From Rotaria sp. Silwood1 (Eukaryota; Rotifera; Eurotatoria; Philodinida; Philodinidae): 64,000 nt of DNA. The notes under the pieces were generated by a model. That model was not told where the DNA came from and searched no databases. It saw only the letters and a list, made by a program, of their open reading frames with translations. The position numbers and the translations under genes are program-made. Each line of letters opens with the position of its first letter. Positions within the stretch are counted from its first letter, which is position 1. Of the stretch, positions 20,840 through 30,830 are shown one piece after another. The stretch is taken from the NCBI GenBank assembly GCA_905250075.1, contig CAJNOP010000028.1, forward strand, positions 507,522 through 571,521, in the 5' to 3' direction.

Positions 20840-23039
20840 TTAACGTAGCTTATAAAACGATTTTTCAAACATTCTAAGCTCTTATCATGAAAATCGCTGA
20901 TAAGTACTGTGACCTTTGTTACTTCTAAGAACTTTACACCACTTTACATGAAAATCGCTGAAAGCCCATCTCGTCAATTTTTCATCAAAACCGCCGGTTA
21001 CCGGCAGCTCATAGGAAAATCGCCGGTTTGAAGCGGTTTCTGTTTGTTTATCAATTTTTTAATAATTTTTCTTCTAAATTAATATTTTTAGTCTTAAAAG
21101 AATCGGTTGCAACTCGAAAAAGTCTAGATAATTATGCAACAGTAAAATTCTGTCAGATGGAGCCATTGTTTTTTGTATTGGTTAAGTTATCTGACGAATA
21201 ACTATTTTTATGGTGCCATCTTTCATAAAAATCTAAACTCGAAAACTAGGCGAATATAGTAGATGTGACTGGTACTGGCGGCTTCAGCGCGTTTGCATAT
21301 GTAAGGGGCGAGGATTTCAACATAATTCTAACGGTTTTGTAAGAGTTTAAAAATATTCACCCTTTGTGATGTGAGAAAACGTTTAGCTGTCGAACCGCGG
21401 TTAACCGGACGGTCAAGCTCCCAGTTAACTTGATGGTTAACCGCAGTTAACCGTCAGTTTTCGAGCGCTTTGAGCGACATGGGAGTGCTTCATTTTTTCT
21501 TATATTTAAGCGCTTGGCATAATTTACATTAAAAAGTATTGAGAAAGGTCAGTGACTCATTCAGAAGGCCAGTTAGAGCAAGCATTGATTGCCAATTTAC
21601 CTTACTTTTCGAAATATTTTTTTTTGTTTTTTCTAATTAGAAAATGATCACAAAATGAGTCGATATCACTGTTAGTGGAATTCGAAACACTTGTTTTTTT
21701 TATCAGGATCAGCCTTTTTCAACCTCCTACGTATACCACTGCGGTCTTGTCGTTTTCTCAAATTTGAGTCCTAGAAATCGTTATAATATTTGATTGCGCG
21801 TGCTGTAGTTAAGAACATTTATAGTCACGGTAAACTTTGGAGTAACATCTGCTTCAGATTTCACTGGATGCTTGCAGATCAACACTCTAACATGGAGCAT
21901 ATCGCTTGCTCTAACTTAACTTAGCCATAATGTTTACCAGTGGCGAAGAATTCGTTATTATTCACTATCAAAGCTATTCGAAGATGCCAGCTCTTCCAAT
22001 ATGCCAGCAAAAATTTAGAATTTTTAGTTTTTTGTGAATACTTTTCCATTTTCTCATTGTTTTTTACTTTTGAGACTTTGTCCAATTTCAAGCCTTTTTC
22101 AGTCTGAATGAAATTGAAATATAACTATTTATTACGTGCACACTCGATGGTGTCGGTAGATTTTTCGATTTTTCCAATGAAATAAGAGCTGATTTAAGAA
22201 GTGTTGGGGGTGATTGTCTTCCATGTAAAAGTTTATTCTCAGTTTCTTCTAGTAGAAGAAGCTTAAAAATGAGCTTTTACTATCTTTTATGAGCTTCAAA
22301 ACACGTTCTATGATCATGATCGCCCCTAATCTCCATTCAATTGCCGCACAAGCTAAAAACCCTAGATCCGCCATCGAGAGAAATTCCAATTTGTTAACTG
22401 GTTTCTGGCCCCTTTTTTTAACTTTTAAACTCTTTTTCAGTTTGTTGCAATTTTTTTCTTTTATGTCAGCTTTTTAAAATTTGCGAACGTATGTTTTTTT
22501 ATTCCTTTTTCCGTGAAGTTTGCTCAGGATTTTTCTGATAAAGAATCATTCCGAACTAAATAACTTTCTTGAGTTCTTCCTACGAATCGAACTGTATATT
22601 TATCTATACTATTTTTGTCAATTACTTGTATCTTATAGTACATTTTAAGACAATGTATATCAATCAGTAGAAACAGTAAGAGAATTTATTGGAACAAAAA
22701 AGATAACATCGATTCGTTCGTAAAAAACAGTGTCCAGTTTTCCGATTTTCAACAAAATGTCTGAGGTCTTTTTGCTTTTGGAAATAAAAATTCCGATTTT
22801 GACTTTTCCATTTGGCATCTCTGCCGCTATTGCATATTAAGTCACTCAATACAGCGTTGCTATTGGTTCATATTTGTGCCATTGTTCGGTGCGATACTTT
22901 ACGAATACACGACCATAGAACAGAACAAAACTGAACGAAAGAATAATTCAACAGTCGTTTAATATAATGATAATGTAGTGATCATTTGAAAAAGAAATCT
23001 AAGGAACTGACGATACGCCAAAAAGTAATTTTATTATTA
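20840..23039. other. Non-coding AT-rich stretch with small inverted motifs
   Basis: No gene supported. Small clusters of GCCGGTTACCGGC (about 20990) and GGTTAACCG in both orientations (21400-21460) are visible. The frames at 22289-22477 and 22664-22849 show no domain or splice structure. Confidence 0.45.
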
Positions 23040-23369
23040 ATCCCTCACATGTATGTACAGAAGGTAAGTCTTGTTTATTTATTTTTTGTTAAGTGATTTA
23101 TAAAACAGCCTTGACCCATTGAATTCCTGATCTACGTCTTGAAAAGTAGTGAAGAGTAATAGATATCTTTTGTTACATGCAAGTATTTGTGAGTCGTATT
23201 TTCAAGTATTTTTCTGAGGACCCAATTTCTTGCTACATAAATTTGAAATATTACGTCTCTTTCATTAATTCGCTTACATTGTTTTACATAGCTTTTCTGA
23301 ATTTAGTTCTTCATACTTTTTTTTATTGATATGGTGAAAATTTTTAATTAAAAAGAGTGATTGACATCA

Positions 23370-23610
23370 TTTTTATCACTTTATTTTACAACATTTCGCT
23401 GGTACCTAACAATATCATCAGTCATAAAAGGAAGAAATAAATAAACAAACCAATGAAAAGTTACAAGGAAGCATTAAATGAATATAATTTCTATTTTAAT
23501 CTTGTTGTCTTGTAATATTCATTTTTAACTTTCTTTTGTTTGCTATCTATTTCTTCCTTTTATGACTGATGATATTGTGAGTTAATAATGAAACATCTTA
23601 ATAAAATTGA
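23370..23610. repeat. Inverted repeat, about 40-bp arms
   Basis: The segment AATATCATCAGTCATAAAAG with GAAGAAATA near 23410-23440 is mirrored near 23545-23578 (TATTTCTTCC then TTTTATGACTGATGATATT). Similarity continues weakly outward, suggesting a decayed foldback element. The interior is AT-rich and non-coding. Confidence 0.6.
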
Positions 23611-24046
23611 CTGCAGTAGTGTCAACTATTCTCTTATTTTTATTAGTCTTTCTTTTTTTTTATTTTTGTAGAGAAATTCTTCCGTTTATCTTTTTTATAA
23701 CTAAACATTTATTCTTTTTCCAAATAGTGACATTGAATGTTTAAGTACGCGGCGAAATAGAATAGTCTTGATAAGAGGTTTGTTCACAATAAGCTAAAGT
23801 TTTTTTTTTATATAAAACAGTGACTGTGAGTGCCTTGCATTTTATTCTACATCCTAGTATAGCGTCAGTTTAGATTAATTTCTGCAGAAAGTGTTGAGAA
23901 CGAAACTTACTAGTTAAGGATACTATAACAGTAAAGTGAAGTATTTTAGGTGAATTAATTACTGTCGAACATGAGACTAGGCGTTTAATGGTTAGGCACT
24001 ACATTATGTTTAGATATTGAGTCGTAAATAGATCTTGTACCACTTA

Positions 24047-24443
24047 CGAGCTAATATTTATTGTTGATCCTATTCTATTGCCATGATTTAGTGTCTATAT
24101 GTAGAGGACTTCTAAAATAATATGATATCCAAATGAGTTCGACTAGTTCCCAATAATTATTCGAGATAATATCTTTATACTCGCATCCCTCTGCGCAAAT
24201 ACTTTTTGAGAAAAAAACATTTTTGAATTTCGAACCGTAACTCTGTAGCTACGGTTCGAAATTCAAAAATGTTTTTTTTTTCAAAAATTACTTGCGCAGA
24301 AGGATACGAGTATAAAGATATTATCTCGAATAATTATTGGGGACTAGTCGAACTCATTTGGATATCATATTATTTTAGAAGTCCCCTACATATAGACACT
24401 AAATTATAGCAATAGAATGGGATCAACAATGAATATTAGCTCG
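24047..24443. repeat. 397-bp near-perfect palindrome
   Basis: Two arms of about 195 bp are reverse complements with very few differences. The left arm starts CGAGCTAATATTTATTGTTG and the right arm ends CAATGAATATTAGCTCG. The centre is CGAACCGTA-ACTCTGTAGC-TACGGTTCG near 24245. High arm identity implies recent origin or active arm homogenisation. No frame crosses it. Confidence 0.85.
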
Positions 24444-24449
24444 TTGAAA

Positions 24450-24703
24450 CTCGGCGCTTATAAGCGCTTAAATATGTAATTATAAGCACTTTTCAGCTGC
24501 TTAAAATGTGCGCTTTTAAGCCCTTAAACTGCTTAGAATTTCAGCGCTTGAAAGCGCTTAAACTTTCAAGGGTAAGCGCTTGAAAGCGCTGAATTATACA
24601 TATTTAAGCGACTTTCAGCGACTTAAAATGTGCGCTTTTCAGCGCTTTAAAGCCAAAAATTTAAGCTAATTTAAGCGCGCTTTTCTGCTTAAATTTTCAC
24701 ATG
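24450..24703. repeat. AGCGCTT repeat cluster with inverted terminal leader
   Basis: Dense GCGCTTATAAGCGCTT-type motifs end in AAATTTTCACATGGGG at about 24688-24703. This is the reverse complement of the CCCCATGTGAAAATTT leader at 17738, so the leader bounds the whole 17738-24703 interval in inverted orientation. Confidence 0.7.
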
Positions 24704-24918
24704 GGGAATACGATGCGAGCCACGTGCACTTTCTTTTGCAAAATAAGTAAGATAGATATTCGCAACTATCGACAAAGTATTTCTTTTCTGCACTATGCAA
24801 AGCACATTTTTCTTTCACCAAGAGAAAAAAAGTCATTTGAAAGCAAACGGAAGAAAGAGAACAAACAAAATTTATCTTTTTCTTTTGCGAAATTTGAAAA
24901 GTCAGTATCCTCATATGC

Positions 24919-25141
24919 ATACGAGGGTGTAGATGTGTGGATGTAGGCATGACTGTGGCTATTCATCTTGTATCTATCTACACCCAAACCTACATCCTTA
25001 AGATTTTTGTGCTCAATATATATTTTGTAACAAGTTCCCAATTCAGGATGTGGGTGTGGGTATGTGTATGCGTGCGACTAAAGAGAGGAATGACACACAT
25101 TTCCACACCCGACCCATAGCCATACCCCACACCCACACCCT
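24919..25141. repeat. Second pair of facing telomere-like patches
   Basis: GGATGTGGGTGTGGGTATGT (25045-25064, G-rich on +) and ACCCCACACCCACACCCTCA (about 25124-25143, G-rich on -) face each other across about 60 bp. Just to the left there is a more degenerate pair: GGGTGTAGATGTGTGGATGT near 24924 and CTACACCCAAACCTACATCC near 24979. The orientation is the same as in the large pair at 757-4206. Confidence 0.65.
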
Positions 25142-25412
25142 CATCTAATAGACGAATAAACTCCTTGGATGCTGCTTTATCAGTTACTTTTCTCGAATGT
25201 TTTCCTTGTCGACTAATGCAATCATAAACAACTGTATCATCTAATTCAGAACGATTTATAATTAAATGATGAATTTTATTATCAACTACAGATTGACAAT
25301 GATTCTCTGGACGACTTTTCATTGTATCTTTAGACCAACAATAATCGATAATACATTGAGACTATACATCAAATTCAGTATCTGTTAATGCTTTAATAAA
25401 TTGAAGTTTTTT
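25142..25412 (-). pseudogene. Broken Ig (I-set) domain fragment of a muscle-type giant protein
   Basis: Reading leftward from about 25412 gives KLQFIKALTDTEFDV, an in-frame TAG, then CIIDYCWSKDTMKSRPE, then KIHHLIINRSELDDTVVYDC. This matches the I-set pattern of titin/twitchin-like proteins (FIKxLxDTE; cysteine; W-x-KD; L-I-x-x-x-x-x-DD-x-x-x-Y-x-C). After KEFIRLLDE the sequence changes at once to the telomere-like repeat (GVGVGYGYGSG). The stop codon and abrupt end mark it as a dead fragment. The exact parent protein is not identifiable. Confidence 0.65.
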
Positions 25413-25725
25413 CTATCTAAAATCAATAGATTTGAGACTGATCATAAAGAACGTCCAGGAACAAGTTCGTCAATCACAACTGATCAGTATATGAGAAGAT
25501 CAGACGCAACGGGACATCTGGACACTTATTACGATTCTTTGATCGCTTTTTTTAAACATAACTCTCGAAATTTACAATTTTCATTGGTTTTAAGCAGCAT
25601 TTTAGAAAATATATCTAGTTATAATTCTATGAAGCATCATTTACAAATAAATCTGAACATCTAACGGATCAAAAAATGTGATTTTTACATGAAAGTTGTT
25701 TATGAACGATCCCTTAAAATTATTT

Positions 25726-26118
25726 TTAATTCGTATTCACAGGAGCATTAACTTGATGATCCCCAATGCACAAATAGTCTTCATCCTGAACATTACTTTT
25801 AATACCTTTACTGTTTTCAATCAGAATATTGTCATTAAAATCTTGTAGAACAGCTAATGGTAATTCATTAATATATGTTTTACATAGGGAATCAATATGT
25901 TGCGATGCATAAAGACATCCATATATGCTTTGATAATCTATTTGAATATTTCTGTAAAATTCAACGATGTATAAGAGCAGTATGTTCAAAACTGATGAAC
26001 GTTCTTGAATATCAATATTAGTTAAATGTTGAATAAATTCAGCAAGAATTTCAAAAGAAAACAAAACATTATTCGGCGTGTTCAAAGATAACGCTGTTAT
26101 ATATTTTTTTCGTAGATT
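25726..26118 (-). CDS. Candidate exon of an unidentified helical protein
   Basis: From 26085 (or from a possible acceptor GCATGCAG near 26118) a frame of about 119-130 codons runs to a stop at 25726. The sequence is leucine/isoleucine-rich and helical (FEILAEFIQHLTNI, SSVLNILLLYIVEFYRN, SLCKTYINELPLAVLQDF) and ends with an acidic tail. Its composition looks protein-like, unlike neighbouring shadows, but I recognise no family. It may be a last exon whose upstream part is lost, or a gene remnant. Confidence 0.35.
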   Translation of the reverse strand, partial: NLRKKYITALSLNTPNNVLFSFEILAEFIQHLTNIDIQERSSVLNILLLYIVEFYRNIQIDYQSIYGCLYASQHIDSLCKTYINELPLAVLQDFNDNILIENSKGIKSNVQDEDYLCIGDHQVNAPVNTN

Positions 26119-27456
26119 GCTGCATGCTTTTTATTCGATGTCTATTCGTTTGAATCGGTTCTTTTAACTTCTGAAGAGCCGTTTCTGCGACTCTTACCAC
26201 AAAAGATCGCGTCTGCGCCGACAAAAGCTTCTTTAGTCTTTACTAGAATGTAAGTGCATGCTATGTGAAACACCAGATTTTCTCCAACTAGAGACAGAGG
26301 TCTGGTCTCCTTTGAGCTGGAATTTTTTTTCGGTGCTCCTACTGACTATTTTTTTTTCATTTTTTTTTTAACATAAACAACATACCTCTGGTCGAGAGAA
26401 TAAAACTACTAAAAACTGTAAATCTTTACTGTCAATATTTTATAGCTTCTTTTTTTTGAAGACACGTAGAATAAGTACAGATTACTATCGTTAAACTTAA
26501 TCTTAAGCAGAAAAATCAAAACTTAACAAAAAAAATCAGGTATTTTTTTTTGGAGAGATTCAACGTTGGATAAGTGAATCAAAGACCAAATTCAGGTTTG
26601 AATTCTACACACTCGCTATCTGACGTTCGTAGTATTGAAATTATTACTCAATTATATAAAGTGAAAATAATACCAAAAATTAGGTTTTCGTAATAGCGTT
26701 ACGTTCATCTAGAAAAAAAGTAATGCATGAGAACCGTTCCGAAAAGTTAATTAAGATATACTAGTTTGTTGACTGGTATTCCGTCAGTGGCTCACAGAAA
26801 TCTTACAATAGGATCTTTTTCGTAACTCTGTGACAGCAAAATTGGTCAAGTTCTATCTTGAGAATAACAAAATACATATTCTTACAATTTCGCATGCGCT
26901 TTACAACACGACAGAAACATTTGTTTCGAATTTTGAAATATATACTTAATGCCTGAAGTGGCGTGTTACTTAAACAAGCCATAGTGCACTAATATTATCT
27001 TATTCGAGAGCACTCTGCTCAGTGAAAAATGTTTGATTGTTCTTGATATGAACTATTGTTTTTCGAAAAGAATGGAAAACTCAAAAACAACAAATTTAAT
27101 AATTAGAACGATGGAAAAAGATCAAATGCCATTGTTACTTCGCAATTTTGGTTTTTTACTTCAAGTATCGAAGTTAAAATGAAGACTTAGTCCATAACTA
27201 ATGAAATAAAGAATCAATCTTCTAAACTCTTAAATCTCCTTATTTACAAACACATAAAATTTCATGTAGTTATTTCCTTTCAATGATTGTGATTGTTTTG
27301 TTTAGTCTTTTGATGCTTTTTATGATTGTCTTTTTCATAAGTTATGTTGTATCAATTAGACTGTTCTTGTTTGCTGAGTTGTTAATAAAAATGTACGTAA
27401 GCACAAAAGAATAACTATGAATATGTTATAACAAAATGAAAAATTGAAAGAAAGTT
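26119..27456. other. Non-coding AT-rich stretch
   Basis: No open frame of note, with long T-runs. This is the transition between the repeat-rich left part and the conserved gene block. Confidence 0.5.
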
Positions 27457-27846
27457 TCAATTGTTTGTTGTCGATTTCTTTTTTGACTTTTTACTGTTAG
27501 TATTGTTGCTTGCTGATGATGGTCCATTAATAAAATTGAGCAATTCATCTATATTTTTATCACCTTGATGACCTGGGATGAGCTCAGCACGTGTTACATC
27601 TTGTTTTTGAGTTTTCTTAGCCTTTCGTTTCATTAACATTTCATTTTTGGCAGCTGTTGCCGATGAATGTTCATCATTTTGATCAAAAAATAATGGATGA
27701 TGATGATGAGATGGATCATTACATGAATGAGAATGCTGATGCGTTGAAGAGGCATCATATATTGGTACATTCTTAGTTGTTGATGACTGTTGATCAACTG
27801 ATGTCGTAATATTGTCGTTTGTATTTTCAATATTTGTTGAAGCCAT
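27457..27846 (-). CDS. Small His-rich, Lys-rich hypothetical protein (129 aa)
   Basis: Single-exon frame MASTNIENTND... with a Ser/Thr/Gln-rich N-terminus, a His cluster (HQHSHSCNDPSHHHH, residues about 37-51), a basic segment (MKRKAKKTQK), a conserved-looking NIDELLNFINGPSS and a Lys/Ser tail. The DELLNFIN block followed by a basic tail is reminiscent of FAM193-family C-termini, but I cannot confirm it. It lies 94 bp downstream of FUZ on the same strand. Confidence 0.6.
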   Translation of the reverse strand: MASTNIENTNDNITTSVDQQSSTTKNVPIYDASSTHQHSHSCNDPSHHHHPLFFDQNDEHSSATAAKNEMLMKRKAKKTQKQDVTRAELIPGHQGDKNIDELLNFINGPSSASNNTNSKKSKKKSTTNN

Positions 27847-27939
27847 TGACTATCTGAAATTTAATATTGAATATTTAAGCATTGCTATAGAAAAACTCTA
27901 AATTCCTGAACCAATACAATACTAACAAAACAACTAGTA

Positions 27940-29738
27940 TCACAAATTTTTTCTAAGTATTAACAATGTTTTTTTCGCTATTCCTCTCATTGCTATTGTT
28001 GGAATGTTTACATTAAACAACGCATATAATTCAAAATAATCTTGTTCTCTAAGAAAATAACATTTATGTTCAATTTGATCATCATTATCATTAACCATAT
28101 ACATTTCATTCATTTTTGATTCATTCTGTGTATTATCAAATGATAATAATTTTTCTGTTTCTACTCGAACTATTTCCATATAAAATTGTTTTAAAAGTCT
28201 ATAACGATGTATTTTAATCGTTCGTGATAATGGTGTATGACTTTTCATTGGTTCTAATGTACTAACACAAAAATGTGTTTGTCGATTAATATATAACAGT
28301 GCTTGAATATTATGATCGAAAACAATATTATCATGAAATGAACGTGGATATAAAAGACTATTTAAATTTTGTATATGTTCTGTTTGTGAATGACAATATC
28401 GATCAACAATACTTTCAAATTCACTCATTTTTGGTGTTGTTGAACAAAGTATTGATACATATATTTGACCAAGTAATCGAACAGAAAGTAAACGATAATT
28501 ATGTGAACGATCAATTGAATCAAGATAAACAGGCATATCACGAATAGTTGGTAAAATATCATTTGAATAATCATTTAATGCAATAAGAAGTGTTAAAATA
28601 TATTGTTCAGCTTGAGTTAAACGTGACCATCCTGTACTTGATGCAATTATACGATTTGATAATGTTATACAAACGTGTTCACATTGTAAATGATCAGATA
28701 TTTGTTTTAAACATGAATACATTATACTAAAATATGAGATTGAAATTTCATCATGATTTATTTATCGAACATAGAAAAAGAAAATTATCGTACTACTAAA
28801 TAAGGTATAGTCAGTTTCAATATGAAAATCATGAAGATCAAGTATAATCTAGTTATCGTCAAGTTCATACTCAAGCAGATTACCAGCTTTTTTTTTAAAT
28901 ATAAATAGTCATCAAAAAATATTTGCTATTACTTTTTTTTATGTATAGAAAATATTCCATATAATTCAAAATTCAGACATTGTTGTTAATAAATAATATA
29001 GAACTTGACATAATTCTTTTAAAACTTTATATATATGATTATCGTTTACCTTGGATCTTATAAAATATTCAAAAGAATCTCGACAAGTTCTATATTATTT
29101 ATTAATACTATTCACAAAGATGAGTGCAAAAATCTTAGTAAAAAAAAAAAAACTCTCAATCTATTAAGATGAAAGATGATAAATATATAAGTTGTTCAAC
29201 AGTTATTTTAAACTTACTTTCGATCAAAGCCACAAAGTGTATCAGCACATTGAGTTATATCTCCATATGAAAATGTACGTTCATCATTTAAAATAGTATC
29301 AACATAATATTTAACTAAATTTAAATCATTTTCTAATTTTTGTGGATTTGTTTGACTTATTTTATCAATATATTCATATCCAATAATCATATTAAATAAA
29401 GTTCTTAATAAAACTAATTTATATTGTGTACATTCATTTGGTATATCATATTCTGTTGGTTCTAATAAACACATTAATAAATGATCATTATATTCATAAA
29501 AATGTATTGTACAATCATCTGTATGACATGAACGAAGTTGAATACCAAATTTTGTTGAAAATGTATAAGAACTTGTTAAAATTCCAATTAAAGCAAGTGG
29601 AATTTGATTATCTGATGGTCGTTCTAATAGATTTAATATCATTTCAGGTGAATGTTCATTTCGTTCAAGTATATTTGTTGAACGAATAAGTAATGGATAA
29701 CCATTATTTGTATTAACAAATACTAAACAATAAGCCAT
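27940..29738 (-). CDS. FUZ: Fuzzy planar cell polarity effector (2 exons)
   Basis: Model: exon 1 29218-29738, intron 28727-29217, exon 2 27940-28726; 1308 nt, 435 residues, phase consistent across GATCGAAA|GTAAGT and TTTTAG|TATAATG. Fuzzy is part of the CPLANE complex controlling ciliogenesis and planar polarity and is built from longin-like domains. Recognisable alignment points are the N-terminal YCLVFVNTNNGYPLLIRS (LCLxxxxGxPLFxRS in animals), STKFGIQLRS, YGDITQCAD, RIIASSTGW and DMPVYL...NYRLLSVRLLGQIYV. Length matches the animal family (about 420). The 490-bp intron is long for this genome and holds an inverted repeat. Confidence 0.88.
28984..29105. repeat. Inverted repeat inside the FUZ intron
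   Basis: TTAATAAATAATATAGAACT followed by TGACATAATTCTTTTAAAAC is mirrored by CAAAAGAATCTCGACAAGTT followed by CTATATTATTTATTAATA. The arms are about 45 bp around a short loop near 29045. This explains the unusually long intron as a small foldback insertion. Confidence 0.6.
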
Positions 29739-30813
29739 TGATATTAAGATTGTCCAACAGTATGAAATACAACCGTTGATATGAATAATAAACTAAATCA
29801 GCCATCGTATATGCACAATGTCTTGGATATAATCGGATTCGACGACAGAATAAACGAGATAAATAAAAGAGGTCGTAAGGTATTGAACAATTGATTGAAC
29901 ATATTTAATTCGAAGAAAAACGATAAAAAACAAAAAGAATTAATTTTTTTTTGATTCATGATTTCATGACAGAAATTTGAGTTTACATTAGTGTTATTAT
30001 TGTATGTTTACATGTTGTGTAAGGTTGAATGTGGTATGTATATCATTGTAAACAGACTCCACATTCTCTGTTCTGGATATATAAATCTTTACATATATGC
30101 AAAAAATAATTTAGACAAAGAAAAATATGATCTAGAAGCTAAGACATAATATTCTGGTATTTGAAAATTTTCAATCATACCAGTGAACAGTATATCTTCT
30201 ACATATCTTACTATTATGTCCTTCTGATAAAGGTTTCAGCGTCCATAATACGTGTAAATAAATATACAATTCTAGTACAAAAATGATATACTGAACTACA
30301 TTCTTTTTCAAATCTATGTTTTTCTTAAGTTTAGCTAGTATCATAAATTGATGGATTTTCTCGTGGTGAATTTTGAGCAAAGATGAATGAATTATCGTAT
30401 CGAGTGAATAAATGGTGACCTCTTTTGATTTGTTCTGTCATGTGTTAGTTAGATGTAATCATTTTTATATTTAGTTGAGTTTGCTTCACATATTTACGTA
30501 ATAGTTATAGAATACAATCGAAAATTTTCAATAGATTCATTTGGTTTTGTTCGGATCATGTTGATATGAATGAAAATAACCATGATAAATTTCTATTTCC
30601 ATAGTAGATCAAATGATAGAGGTCGTAGGTTGCTGAACTTCCTATTCAATATGTATGATTGGAGGACAAGAAATAAACTAAAGAAAATATATACAGAACG
30701 GAATCTTTGATTCTACAACTCATTGTTTCTTTTTTTTTGGTTTGATAAATGGGGAAATATTTCATTTGAAGATGATTTTGTTTGTTTTTCGGCATTTTAT
30801 ATTTAATTTTTCA
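29739..30813. other. Divergent intergenic region FUZ / SRRT
   Basis: About 1.1 kb between the oppositely transcribed FUZ and SRRT start regions, so it should contain both promoters. A segment around 29865-29930 (AGAGGTCGTAAGGT...TGAAC) recurs degenerately around 30617-30685. A splice acceptor TTTAATTTTTCAG ends at 30814, 16 bp before the SRRT ATG. No TATA element stands out. Confidence 0.45.
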
Positions 30814-30830
30814 GATCAAATAAAACAAAA

